Shown here one piece after another: positions 11,115 to 19,432 of a DNA stretch of 64,000 bases. This stretch comes from Acidisphaera sp. S103 (GTDB taxonomy: Bacteria; Pseudomonadota; Alphaproteobacteria; Acetobacterales; Acetobacteraceae): positions 1 through 64,000 of the forward strand of contig NZ_LMUJ01000030.1 of assembly GCF_009765975.1 (NCBI RefSeq). Direction: 5' to 3'. The translations under genes were made by a program, and so were the position numbers. The notes beneath the pieces are model-generated. The model worked only from the letters and a program-made list of their open reading frames with translations, searched no databases and was not told where the DNA came from. Position 1 is the stretch's first letter. Every line of letters begins with the position of its first letter.

Positions 11115-11671
11115 TCCGACCCGCACGCGTCGCACTGGTCCTGGACAGGCGCCGGATCGCGATCGTCGTCATGCTTGCGATGGGCTGTGGCGTTACCGGG
11201 GCACATGCCGCACCGGTTGCCGACGCAGCCGCCGCGGTCAGCCGGGTGGTGCAGGGCATCGTCAGCTACACGCGCTGGCCGACGCCGCCGGCACCGTTTC
11301 GCCTGTGCGTTGTAGGCCAGACCGACTACGCGGACGGCCTGTTGCAAAGCGGACTACAGATCGACGAAGTACAACTTCGCGCGCAACGTATGGCGATCGA
11401 TGACAATCGGCTAGGCGCTGAATGCGATGTGGTTTATTCCGGCGCCCTCACAGAATCCGAGCGCACCATTTTACGTACCGATCTCACCGGGCATCCTGTG
11501 CTGACGATCAGTGAGCATGATCCATCCTGCTCAGACAGCAATGCCTTCTGCCTTGCTGTCCACGGTACGACCGTTTCGTTTTCTGTCAATCTCGACTCCA
11601 TCGCCCGCAGCGGGGTTCGGGTGGACCCGCATGTCCTGCTGCTGGGGCGTCAGCCGAGGCCCACGCCATGA
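11111..11671 (+). CDS. yfiR: YfiR-family periplasmic repressor of diguanylate cyclase
   Basis: 186-residue DUF4154/YfiR-type protein with a hydrophobic export signal (about residues 17-36, ending ...GAHAAP). In Pseudomonas YfiR is a small periplasmic protein that holds the membrane diguanylate cyclase YfiN inactive and is sensitive to redox state and envelope stress. Typical segments are GIVSYTRWP near the mature N terminus and the C-terminal FSVNLDSIARSGVRVDPHVLLLGR. Several cysteines (CVVG, AECDVVY, DPSCSD, NAFCLAV) could form the regulatory disulfides. The TTG at 11111 overlaps the previous stop (TTGA); an ATG at 11171 is an alternative that still leaves a signal sequence. Confidence 0.88.
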   Translation: MIRPARVALVLDRRRIAIVVMLAMGCGVTGAHAAPVADAAAAVSRVVQGIVSYTRWPTPPAPFRLCVVGQTDYADGLLQSGLQIDEVQLRAQRMAIDDNRLGAECDVVYSGALTESERTILRTDLTGHPVLTISEHDPSCSDSNAFCLAVHGTTVSFSVNLDSIARSGVRVDPHVLLLGRQPRPTP

Positions 11672-12915
11672 CCGCGGGGCGCCGGCGGCCACAGCCGACA
11701 TTGCTGAGCGTCCTGCGCCGCGCCCATCTCAATATCGCCATTGTCGCCGTGACGATCGTCGGATTGTCCCTGACCCTGACCGGCGCCGTCACCCTGCTGG
11801 CCTATGCCAACGACAGCCTGAACCTGGTGGCCCGGGCGATCAGCTACAACGTGGAAGCCGCGGTCGTGTTTGGCGATCGTGCCGCCGCGCATGATGCCCT
11901 GGCCTCGATCGCCGCGACGGAAGACGTGGCGGAAGCGTCGGTGACCGGCCCCGGGGGCCGGATGATCGCCCACTGGGAAACGCCGTCACAGGGCACGTTC
12001 GCCATGCTGAGCCGGATGAGCATGATGCTGCTGGGTGTCCGCCCGGTGATGATGCCGATCACCCATGATGGAGCCTTGATCGGCAACGTTGACGTGAGCG
12101 GCAGCGGACAGAATGTGCTGCGTTTCGTGCTGAGCGGCCTGCTGGGTGTCGTCATCTGCCAGGTGCTGATCGTCGCCAGCGCCATGTATCTGTCACGGCG
12201 CATGATGACCAGTATCGTCAAGCCGTTGCAGACGCTCGCCGCCGTTGCGCATGCGGTGCGGCGGCAACGCGATTTCGAGCAGCGGGTGCCGGCGACCGAA
12301 ATCACCGAACTGAACGACCTGGGTGAGAATTTCAACGCGTTGCTTGACGAACTCGACAGATGGCAGGCTCACCTGAAAATCGAGAACGCTTCGCTTGTGC
12401 ATAAAGCGAGCCATGACAGCCTGACCCGCCTGCCGAACCGGGCGTTCTTCGAGACGCAACTGGTGCTGGCGATCGCCGATGCCGAACGGCGCGGCATGCG
12501 GGCGGCGGTGCTGTTCCTGGATTGCGACCGCTTCAAGACGATCAACGATGGATTCGGCCACGCAGCGGGCGACGCCGTCCTGATCAACGTCGCCACCCGG
12601 ATCAAAGCCCTGGTGCGTGAAACCGACCTGGCCGTGCGTCTTGGCGGCGATGAGTTCGCCCTGCTGATCGCGCCCGTCGGTGACGCCGCCGATGCCGTTT
12701 CGATCGCCGACGTCCTGCTGGCGCGCATGCGGGTGCCCATTTCATTGCCGTCTGGTGAAAGTATCGTAACGTCCCTGAGCATTGGGGTTGCGATATATCC
12801 GGACCATGCGCTGGATGCCGATACCCTGCTTCACAAAGCCGACCAGGCTATGTATCGCGCCAAATCCACCCAGAGAGGCAGCCGGGGCGTGGCGGCCGAA
12901 GTCGGTGGATCATGA
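11668..12915 (+). CDS. yfiN: YfiN-like membrane diguanylate cyclase (CHASE8-HAMP-GGDEF)
   Basis: 415-residue inner-membrane enzyme making cyclic di-GMP. The order is a membrane helix at about residues 17-42, a periplasmic CHASE8-type sensor (about 45-150) with NLVARAISYNVEAAVVFGD, a second helix (about 150-178), a HAMP linker (about 180-240) and a GGDEF domain with an intact active site GGDEF at residues 326-330 preceded by DCDRFKTINDGFGHAAGD. No EAL domain is present, so it is a cyclase only. The gene lies between yfiR (ATGA overlap) and yfiB (ATGA overlap), so YfiR repression and YfiB relief are expected, as in the Pseudomonas YfiBNR system. Confidence 0.93.
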   Translation: MTAGRRRPQPTLLSVLRRAHLNIAIVAVTIVGLSLTLTGAVTLLAYANDSLNLVARAISYNVEAAVVFGDRAAAHDALASIAATEDVAEASVTGPGGRMIAHWETPSQGTFAMLSRMSMMLLGVRPVMMPITHDGALIGNVDVSGSGQNVLRFVLSGLLGVVICQVLIVASAMYLSRRMMTSIVKPLQTLAAVAHAVRRQRDFEQRVPATEITELNDLGENFNALLDELDRWQAHLKIENASLVHKASHDSLTRLPNRAFFETQLVLAIADAERRGMRAAVLFLDCDRFKTINDGFGHAAGDAVLINVATRIKALVRETDLAVRLGGDEFALLIAPVGDAADAVSIADVLLARMRVPISLPSGESIVTSLSIGVAIYPDHALDADTLLHKADQAMYRAKSTQRGSRGVAAEVGGS

Positions 12916-13424
12916 CGTTATGGAGACATCCTGTGTTGCGGCGATTTCCTGAGCGACTGGCCGGCATTGGCTTGCTGGCGGTGTTCGGCCTCGCGGCGTG
13001 TGCGGGCCACACCGGCCTGACCGCGGCGCAGATCGCCGTGCTGCGGCAGAACGGATTTCACCAGATTGACGATGGATGGGAACTCGGGCTGTCCGACAAG
13101 ATTCTGTTCGCATCCAATTCGGACAAGCTGAACCCGGTGACGGAGACCTCCATGGGCAAGCTCGGGCACGAGCTGCTGTCGGTGCAGATCGGCCATCTTG
13201 GGGTCGAGGGGCACACCGACAGTTATGGCACCGATGCCTACAACAACGATCTGTCGTTGCGGCGCGCCCAGGCGGTTGCCGTCGTATTGGAAAGCGCCGG
13301 CATGCAGGCCGGCAATATCCGGGTGCGCGGCCTTGGGAAACAGGACCCGGTGGCGGACAACAATACGCCGGCGGGTCAATCGGAGAATCGCCGCGTGGCG
13401 ATCGTCGTGCCATCCGATCAATGA
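12912..13424 (+). CDS. yfiB: YfiB-like OmpA-family outer-membrane lipoprotein
   Basis: 170-residue lipoprotein with lipobox LAAC (Cys30) and a C-terminal OmpA-type peptidoglycan-binding domain: ILFASNSDKLNP, GHTDSYGTDAYNNDLSLRRAQAV and the final ENRRVAIVV. In the Pseudomonas system YfiB sits in the outer membrane and sequesters YfiR, releasing YfiN. It overlaps yfiN by ATGA, completing a compact yfiRNB module, and its last 7 bases overlap the convergent GNAT gene. The start is fixed by the overlap and by the signal peptide (hydrophobic residues 17-27). Confidence 0.92.
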   Translation: MTLWRHPVLRRFPERLAGIGLLAVFGLAACAGHTGLTAAQIAVLRQNGFHQIDDGWELGLSDKILFASNSDKLNPVTETSMGKLGHELLSVQIGHLGVEGHTDSYGTDAYNNDLSLRRAQAVAVVLESAGMQAGNIRVRGLGKQDPVADNNTPAGQSENRRVAIVVPSDQ

Positions 13425-13888
13425 TGAGCTGATAGAGTGCGCCTCATCAGCACGACTTGTTCGCCTCTTTCGTCCTCTGTCCCCACGCGTTGCCAGCCGA
13501 GGCGTGCGTAGAGCGTTTCGGCCGTCGAGGTGTAGAGCCATAGGACTGGAACGGCGGACGCCCGAGCGAATGCCTCGACTTTGCGGATCAGTTGGGTCGC
13601 GTGGCCGCGCCGGCGGAACGCGGGCTCGACGAAAAGACCGGCGAGCCAGGGGGTGAGGTCGGGGCGCGAGTCCAGGTCGGACCGGATTAGGGCGGCAGTC
13701 CCGGCCGGGCGGCCGTGGTCGAACAGGACGAATGTCTCTTTGGGTCCGCGTGGCGGTTCAAGGATCAGCGCGGTCATTTCTTCGACCGTGTAGCCGCCGG
13801 GGTGGTTGAAGAAGGCTTCCACCCGCCATCTTGCGACGAGAGGCGCCAGGTCGGGCCGGTCGGAGATCGTGACGATGGTGGAGGTCAT
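13418..13888 (-). CDS. GNAT family N-acetyltransferase
   Basis: 156-residue single-domain acetyltransferase. The acetyl-CoA site RRRGHATQLI is preceded by LAGLFVEPAF (about residues 84-105), and the C-terminal part has TSTAETLYARLGWQRVG, a common GNAT ending. Substrate unknown. It is convergent with yfiB and overlaps it by 7 bases; no operon partner is apparent on its own strand, the next upstream DNA being an inverted-repeat element. Distinct from the GNAT at the left edge of the window. Confidence 0.87.
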   Translation of the reverse strand: MTSTIVTISDRPDLAPLVARWRVEAFFNHPGGYTVEEMTALILEPPRGPKETFVLFDHGRPAGTAALIRSDLDSRPDLTPWLAGLFVEPAFRRRGHATQLIRKVEAFARASAVPVLWLYTSTAETLYARLGWQRVGTEDERGEQVVLMRRTLSAHH

Positions 13889-14021
13889 TCAAGCCTGGGA
13901 TTGAGACGGGGAGTGAGTGTGAACCGGTTTTTATCGATGGCGAGGGGCCGTTGTGGGCACGCGTGGTTGCTCGGGTGCGGGCCGCGTGTATGGCGCGCGG
14001 TCGTTCGCCCTTTCATCTTTT

Positions 14022-14241
14022 TTAACACGGAGGAAGAACGAGGGCCACTGAGGGCCACTGAGCGTTGCCGTGCCACTGCCGGCACACGACACACCATTTC
14101 GGACAAATCGGCGTGGGAGTGGCCTTTGAACAGGCCGTTGCTTTGTGTTTGCCCATAAGGACAGTGCTGGAGGCTTCGTCGAATATCACCGCTTTCTTCT
14201 TCGTGGCCCTTTGTGGCCCTCCGGCTTCCTCCGTGTTGAAG
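14022..14241. repeat. Long inverted repeat with tandem 10-mer words (element 1)
   Basis: Left arm about 14022-14062 reads TTAACACGGAGGAAG, a short spacer, then AGGGCCACTG twice in tandem. The right arm (about 14200-14241) is its inverted copy, with GTGGCCCT twice then CTTCCTCCGTGTTGAA. About 35 of 42 positions pair; the mismatches cluster in the spacers between words. The loop is about 137 bases and shows no gene. The whole 13889-14388 gap (500 bases) between the GNAT and esterase genes holds only this element and flanking sequence. Same architecture as the elements at 21309, 22818 and 44446. Confidence 0.75.
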
Positions 14242-14388
14242 AATCCCTGGCCTGACACCCTCTCAGGAGACGAACGGCCGGACACCAAGCCGTTAAGCAA
14301 CGATCAGTTCCATGGCATCATCGTGGGAGACCTACGGAGTACAGTCGCCGATATCAGTCTCAGGCGGCTGCGCGCAGATGTCGCGTCA

Positions 14389-15864
14389 TTACAGTCGTCG
14401 GGACACCGATGCGAGGTCACCGACCACGCCGCTGATCCGTCCGAACCGCATCGTTTGCCGCTGCCCCGCTTCATAGGGCGGCCACGGCAGGTCCGGTATC
14501 GCTGGCGCGCCGGTGCGGGCGAAGGTGTTCCAGGCCGCCATCATGCTGTCCGAAATGCCCGCGTATTCGGCGTCGTTCGTTCCGGCCAGCATTGGGGCAT
14601 CCCAGGCCGTTCGGGTGCCGAACACAAATGGCAGCTCGATACAGTGACATGCTTGCCACGGCGAACCGGCGGGCGACCAATCGAACTGGTACACGAACAC
14701 TTTCCGCCCTGCCCGCTCGATCCGTTCGGCGACATCCAGGGCGGGAAACAGGAACCGGTGGTCGGTTACGAGATCAGCGAGCAGATCGCGGGTATCGCCG
14801 CCGGGGCGGCGCCGGCGGTAGGCCTGGATTGTGTCGGCGCTGCCGGCCAGCGTGGTAAATCGTTCCGCGACCGCGACTTCATCGGGCCTCGTCATGGACG
14901 GGTCGGCGACCAGGAAGGCGTGCATCTCCTCCCGCGTCGTCCCCAGAACGACATCGATGCCGCGTTCGGCCGCCGCAGCGGCGACGCGGTCGGAGAACGC
15001 CTCGGCGCTGTCGAAATCGTCGAACACCGGTGGGAACGCCGGATCCGGTTCGGCGAACCGGGCGTTTTCCCGAGCGATCTGCATTTGCAGGGCAATCATA
15101 CGCTCCGCCGGTGCCGACCGCAGCCTCTCAGCGGCATCCCCATCATCCGGATCGATCTCCAGCAGTTGCATCATCCGCCGCGCGCGCGCCGTCGCCTCGG
15201 CGGAGGACACGCCTCGGCGCACCGAACCGCTCTGAACGATCGCTCGGTGGAACAGATCGCGCGTTTCCTGCCAGGTGATCAGCCGCAGCACGGCGCCGCC
15301 GCCGGCGGACTGGCCCATCAGCGTGACACAATCGGGATCGCCGCCAAACGATGCGATATGCGCCTGCACGAAGCGCAGGGCGGCGACCATGTCGTGCAGA
15401 CCCATCATCCCGTCGGCGAGGCCAGGATAATGCAGGAACCCGAGGGGGCCGAGCCGGTAGTTGACGCCGACGACCACGACGTCGCCGGATTGTGCCAGTG
15501 CCCCGCCATCGTACCAGTCCAACGAGCCGCCGCCGCTGAGCCACGCGCCGCCGTGCAGCCACACCAGCACCGGCCGCCGCTTGCCGTCCGCAGCCGGGGT
15601 GGCGATCGACAGCGTCAGGCAATCCTCGTCCTGGGTGCGATCGAATTCTCCCATCGCCAGGCGAAGGCGGGACGGCGGTTGGGGCGCGATCGGGCCGTGG
15701 TGGCGGGCATCGCGCACGCCGGTCCACGGGTCGGGTGGCTGTGGTGCGGCGAAGCGCAGGGCACCGACGGGCGGCGCGGCGTACGGCACCGCGCGGAAAC
15801 GCAGGACCCCGTCCTGCCGAAGCCCCAGCAGGTCGCCGATCGCGGTGTGGGCTATGTCGGTCAC
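14389..15864 (-). CDS. Type B carboxylesterase/lipase family protein
   Basis: 491-residue alpha/beta hydrolase of the carboxylesterase type B family, predicted to hydrolyse carboxylic esters. The nucleophile is Ser186 in GQSAGGG, with the oxyanion-hole motif VLVWLHGGAW around residues 110-120 and the family motif EDCLTLSI before it; FGGDPDCVTLMGQSAGG is typical. No signal peptide is seen, so cytoplasmic action is likely. The GTG at 15864 is chosen because it overlaps the MFS gene stop as GTGA and AAGGAGAA lies just upstream; a longer in-frame extension would run through the MFS gene. The coupling suggests the transporter imports an ester cleaved by this enzyme. Confidence 0.9.
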   Translation of the reverse strand: MTDIAHTAIGDLLGLRQDGVLRFRAVPYAAPPVGALRFAAPQPPDPWTGVRDARHHGPIAPQPPSRLRLAMGEFDRTQDEDCLTLSIATPAADGKRRPVLVWLHGGAWLSGGGSLDWYDGGALAQSGDVVVVGVNYRLGPLGFLHYPGLADGMMGLHDMVAALRFVQAHIASFGGDPDCVTLMGQSAGGGAVLRLITWQETRDLFHRAIVQSGSVRRGVSSAEATARARRMMQLLEIDPDDGDAAERLRSAPAERMIALQMQIARENARFAEPDPAFPPVFDDFDSAEAFSDRVAAAAAERGIDVVLGTTREEMHAFLVADPSMTRPDEVAVAERFTTLAGSADTIQAYRRRRPGGDTRDLLADLVTDHRFLFPALDVAERIERAGRKVFVYQFDWSPAGSPWQACHCIELPFVFGTRTAWDAPMLAGTNDAEYAGISDSMMAAWNTFARTGAPAIPDLPWPPYEAGQRQTMRFGRISGVVGDLASVSRRL

Positions 15865-17048
15865 GATGGTTCTCCTTCGCGGGGTGTCAGCACGAAAATC
15901 GCCAAAGCGGAGGCAGCGGCGGCGATCGCCGGCACCGCGGCGAGTGCGACGATGCTGCGTGCCGGCCATTGCAGATGCAGGAATGCGCCGGCGATGCCCG
16001 GCCCCAGGATGGAGCCGGCGCGTCCCATGGCCGACGACCAGCCGACTCCGGTGGTCCGCAGGCCGGCCGGATACAGCATCGCGGCGATCGCCGCCTGGCC
16101 GACGCCGCCGATCCCCAACCCCGCGCCGGTCAGGACCAGAAGCGCGGGCAATGTGCCGTTGGGGAGCCCGCCGAATGCGATCAGCAGCACGAACCCCGCG
16201 CCCACCGTGAAGGCCGCGGCCAGATAGCGGGCGCAGCCGACGCGCTGCACGAAGCACGCCATCAGGAGCACGCCGGCAATCCCGCCCGCGCCGATATACG
16301 TGTTTCCCAGTGCCGCGCTCGCTCTGTCGAAGCCGAAACTGGTCAGCAGCAGAGGCAGCCAATAGGTGAACGAGTAACTCTGCATGAACGACAGGAATGC
16401 CATGGCCCACAGCAGTATCGTGGGCAGGGCGAAACCGGCGGCGAACAGGGCTTTCGGCGAGCCTCGGCCGCCCTGGCTGGCGCCGTCAGGCAACCAGGCG
16501 ATCAACGCCGGCAGAGAAATGAACGGCAGGATCGCACCCAGCACGAACGGGCCTTGCCAGCCCCAGCGGCGCAGAAGCGGCACCGCGACCAGCCCGCCCA
16601 GCGTGCCGCCGATCACGATCGCCACGGTCACGATGGACGCTGTTACTTCTCGCCGGCTTGCGTCAGCGTGGCCGGACGCAAGGGCGATCGCTGTCGGTAT
16701 CGCACCGCCCAGACCCAGCGCAGTCACGAAACGGAACACCGTCAGTTCAGTGATGTCGGTCGCCAGCACGGTTGCCAGCGACATCAGCCCGAAGAAGCTG
16801 ACGCTGGCAATCACCAGCCGGCGATGACCGAACCTGGCGGCCAGGTGGCCGCAGGACACGTAGCCGATGACCGCGCCCAGGCTGGTCGCCACGAAGGCCG
16901 GGGTGAACGCCGCAGCCGGCAGCGACCAGTCATGCGCCAGGCTGGGCGCGGCGAAGGAGATCACCGCGGTGTCGTAGCCGTCCAGCAGGATGGTCAGGAA
17001 ACACAGCCAGGCGGCGGCCATGGCCCTCGATCCGCGATTTGGGCTCAC
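15861..17048 (-). CDS. MFS transporter, aromatic acid:H+ symporter-like
   Basis: 395-residue, about 12-helix major facilitator permease. The first helix carries DGYDTAVISFAAPSLA, the pattern of the AAHS (aromatic acid:H+ symporter) family, and the loop 2-3 motif region GHLAARFGHRRL is present. Substrate is probably an organic or aromatic acid, inferred from the family only. It starts at a GTG overlapping the stop of the upstream binding-protein gene (GTGA) and its own stop overlaps the esterase start (GTGA), so three genes form one translationally coupled minus-strand unit. Confidence 0.88.
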   Translation of the reverse strand: MSPNRGSRAMAAAWLCFLTILLDGYDTAVISFAAPSLAHDWSLPAAAFTPAFVATSLGAVIGYVSCGHLAARFGHRRLVIASVSFFGLMSLATVLATDITELTVFRFVTALGLGGAIPTAIALASGHADASRREVTASIVTVAIVIGGTLGGLVAVPLLRRWGWQGPFVLGAILPFISLPALIAWLPDGASQGGRGSPKALFAAGFALPTILLWAMAFLSFMQSYSFTYWLPLLLTSFGFDRASAALGNTYIGAGGIAGVLLMACFVQRVGCARYLAAAFTVGAGFVLLIAFGGLPNGTLPALLVLTGAGLGIGGVGQAAIAAMLYPAGLRTTGVGWSSAMGRAGSILGPGIAGAFLHLQWPARSIVALAAVPAIAAAASALAIFVLTPREGEPS

Positions 17049-18250
17049 GTTTTCGCCGTCGGGCAGCCGGCTTCTTCCGTCGGGCGGAACGCCTTGTTGC
17101 CGGGGACGGTCTGCAGGATGTCCTCATAATCCCACGGCGAATGCGATTCCGCCGGGCTTTTCACCTTCACCAGATACATGTCGTGCACCAGCCTGCCGTC
17201 CGCTCGGACCATCGCACCGTCGGCGTAGAAGTCGTGCACCGGCAACGAACGCATCTTCGCCACCACCGCGGCGGTGTCGGTCGTCCCGGCCGCGGCCACG
17301 GCGCGAATGTAGTGCCGCACCGCAGAATACGTCGCCGCGTGGTCCATCGAGGGCATCGTATGATGCCGCATGAAAAACCGTTGCGACCAGGCGCGAGTCT
17401 GGTCGGTGCGGTTCCAGGTGAACGACGTCATCAGCGTGATCCCCCACGCCACCGGCAGTCCCAAACTGTGGATATCGGCGTTGGTACACAGCATCGGGAC
17501 GAGTGTCTGGCCGCCCTGCTGCAAACCGAATTCCGCCGCCTGCTTCACCGCCCCCGTCATGTCGTTGCCGCCGTTGGCCAACGCGATCGCCTTCGCCCCC
17601 GACGCCTTCGCCGCAATCAGAAAGGAACTGAAATCGCCGGTCCCCAGCGGATGCCGCACCGACCCCAGCACCTTGCCGCCGGCCGCGCGCACCGCATCGG
17701 AGGCATCACTCTCCAGCGCCGCGCCGAACGCATAATCCACCGTCAGGAAGAACCAGGTGTCCAGTCCGCGCGCCACCAGTGCCCCGGCGACACCGTGGGT
17801 CAGCGCGTAGCTGTCGTAGTTCCACGACATCGCGTTCGGCGTGCAGAACTTACCGGTGAAATCATTGGTGCCGACGGCGATGGCGACGGTGATGCCGTTC
17901 CGCTCGCGCGCCACCTGCTCGACCGCCAGCGCGACGGACGAATTGTCCAGCCCTACAACCAAGCCGACGTGGTCGCGATCATACCACTGGCGGGCGATGG
18001 CGGACCCGATATCGGCTTTGTTCTGGTTGTCGGCGGACAGGATTTCGATCGGCCGGCCGATCACGCTGCTGCCGGCGTCCTCGGCCGCCATTTGCGCGGC
18101 GAGGAACGATCCGGGACCGATCGCATCGGCGTAAAGCCCCGTCATATCCGTCAGCACACCCACCCGCACGGGCGCCGCCTGTGCCCGGCCGCGCGTCGCC
18201 GTCAGCGCCAGCGGCGCCGCCAACAGCGCCCGCCTGTTCAAATTCCCCAC
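17045..18250 (-). CDS. ABC-type branched-chain (Leu/Ile/Val-type) substrate-binding protein
   Basis: 401-residue periplasmic binding protein of the Peripla_BP_6/LivK-like type. An export signal with twin arginines (NRRALLAAPLALTATRGRAQA) is followed by VRVGVLTDMTGLYADAIGPGS, the characteristic first strand and ligand-binding loop. The GTG at 18250 follows GGAGG by a few bases, and the signal starts right there; a longer upstream start is possible but less likely. No ABC permease or ATPase gene lies beside it. Instead it is coupled to an MFS permease and an esterase, as happens with orphan LivK-like proteins in alpha- and betaproteobacterial aromatic-catabolism loci. Confidence 0.88.
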   Translation of the reverse strand: MGNLNRRALLAAPLALTATRGRAQAAPVRVGVLTDMTGLYADAIGPGSFLAAQMAAEDAGSSVIGRPIEILSADNQNKADIGSAIARQWYDRDHVGLVVGLDNSSVALAVEQVARERNGITVAIAVGTNDFTGKFCTPNAMSWNYDSYALTHGVAGALVARGLDTWFFLTVDYAFGAALESDASDAVRAAGGKVLGSVRHPLGTGDFSSFLIAAKASGAKAIALANGGNDMTGAVKQAAEFGLQQGGQTLVPMLCTNADIHSLGLPVAWGITLMTSFTWNRTDQTRAWSQRFFMRHHTMPSMDHAATYSAVRHYIRAVAAAGTTDTAAVVAKMRSLPVHDFYADGAMVRADGRLVHDMYLVKVKSPAESHSPWDYEDILQTVPGNKAFRPTEEAGCPTAKT

Positions 18251-18408
18251 CCCGTGCCTCCGGTTTTTATCGGCTGGTGGAGCCTTAGCGGAAATGTGCT
18301 GCTCCGTCACGACCGCCTTGTGGTAGCGCGCACATCGGCCTTAGTGTCCGGCCCGAACAAACGATCCGAGCCCCACCAGGGCCGCCGATCCCGGGAAGGA
18401 GACTCAAC

Positions 18409-19431
18409 GTGCCGATTACCCGCCGCGCAGTCCTGCGCCATGCCGCCGCTTTGCCGGTTGGTGCCGCCCTGGCACCCGCCATCATCGGGCGAGCCCATGC
18501 CGCCGGCATGACGATGAAGCTGTCGTCGTCGCAGGCGAACGACCCGAAATTCGCGAACGGCCGAGTTTATTACGATTACCTGCTGAAAGCGCTGAAGGCC
18601 AACGGACTCGACGGCCAGATCACCGTGCAATTCTTTCCTGACAACCAATTGGGGCAGGAAATCGACGTCATCAACTCGGTCAAGCTGGGCGTCATCGACA
18701 TGATGGTGTCCGGCACATCGATCTCGGCCAACCTGGTGCCGCTGGTGGGTGTGTATGACCTGGGCTACCTGTTCCAGAGCTATCCGCAGCAGACCAAGGC
18801 GCTGGATGCCGGCGCCGCCAAGCCGGTCGAGGACGCATTGTTGAAAAGTGCCAATATCCGCCTGATTGGCTGGGCGTACAACTTCGGCGCCCGCAGCGTG
18901 CTGGCGCGCAAACCGGTGCATGAGCCGGCCGACCTGTCCGGGCTGAAAATCCGCACGCTGCCCAATCCGATCATCACCGAGTGCCTGCGCCTGATGGGCG
19001 CCGCCGCGACGCCGTTGGCATTCGGCGAAATCTACACCGCGCTGCAGGCCGGCGTGCTGGACGGGCTGGAGCACGATCCGCCCACCATCGTCGCCAGCAA
19101 GTTCTATGAGACGACCAAGTTCTACTCGTTGACCGAACATATCTACTCGCCGCTGGTGACGTATTTCAGCGACGCGACGTATCGCCGGATGGATCCGAAG
19201 CTGCGCGACGGGTTCCTCGACGCCGCGCACAAAGCGGCGCTCGATACCCGCGTGCATGGGCTGGCGGTGGAGCAGGAGGCGCTGGTTTTCCTGAAGGGCA
19301 AGGGCGTCACCGTGCTGGACTGCGACAAGGAGGCGTTCCGCAAGCGAGTGCTGCCGCAGACCGATGCGTTCGTGAAAGCGCATCCCGACGCCAAGGCGAT
19401 CGTCGATGCCGTGCGGGCCGCGTCCGCCTGA
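18409..19431 (+). CDS. dctP: TRAP transporter solute-binding protein DctP
   Basis: 340-residue periplasmic receptor of a tripartite ATP-independent transporter. The Tat-like signal TRRAVLRHAAALPVG ends near residue 30; the mature part has the DctP family features QFFPDNQLGQEIDVINSVKLG and LSGLKIRTLPNPI with the carboxylate-binding arginine (KIRT). Ligand is likely an organic acid, but not identifiable. GTG start at 18409 preceded by GGGAAGGAG. The permease gene follows after one base. Divergent from the binding-protein/MFS/esterase unit, with 158 bases of shared upstream DNA that could hold both promoters. Confidence 0.94.
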   Translation: MPITRRAVLRHAAALPVGAALAPAIIGRAHAAGMTMKLSSSQANDPKFANGRVYYDYLLKALKANGLDGQITVQFFPDNQLGQEIDVINSVKLGVIDMMVSGTSISANLVPLVGVYDLGYLFQSYPQQTKALDAGAAKPVEDALLKSANIRLIGWAYNFGARSVLARKPVHEPADLSGLKIRTLPNPIITECLRLMGAAATPLAFGEIYTALQAGVLDGLEHDPPTIVASKFYETTKFYSLTEHIYSPLVTYFSDATYRRMDPKLRDGFLDAAHKAALDTRVHGLAVEQEALVFLKGKGVTVLDCDKEAFRKRVLPQTDAFVKAHPDAKAIVDAVRAASA

Positions 19432-19432
19432 T

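Noticed and set aside
14022-14062. Tandem 10-mers as a CRISPR start
   Set aside because: Only two units, no spacers, and the arm is mirrored 140 bases away; no cas genes in the window.
14065-16227. 720-codon plus-strand frame across element 1, the esterase and the MFS gene
   Set aside because: Antisense to two clear genes; no family motif or ribosome-binding site.
17039-18511. 490-codon plus-strand frame across the binding-protein gene
   Set aside because: Antisense to a well-supported LivK-like protein and overlaps the dctP start.
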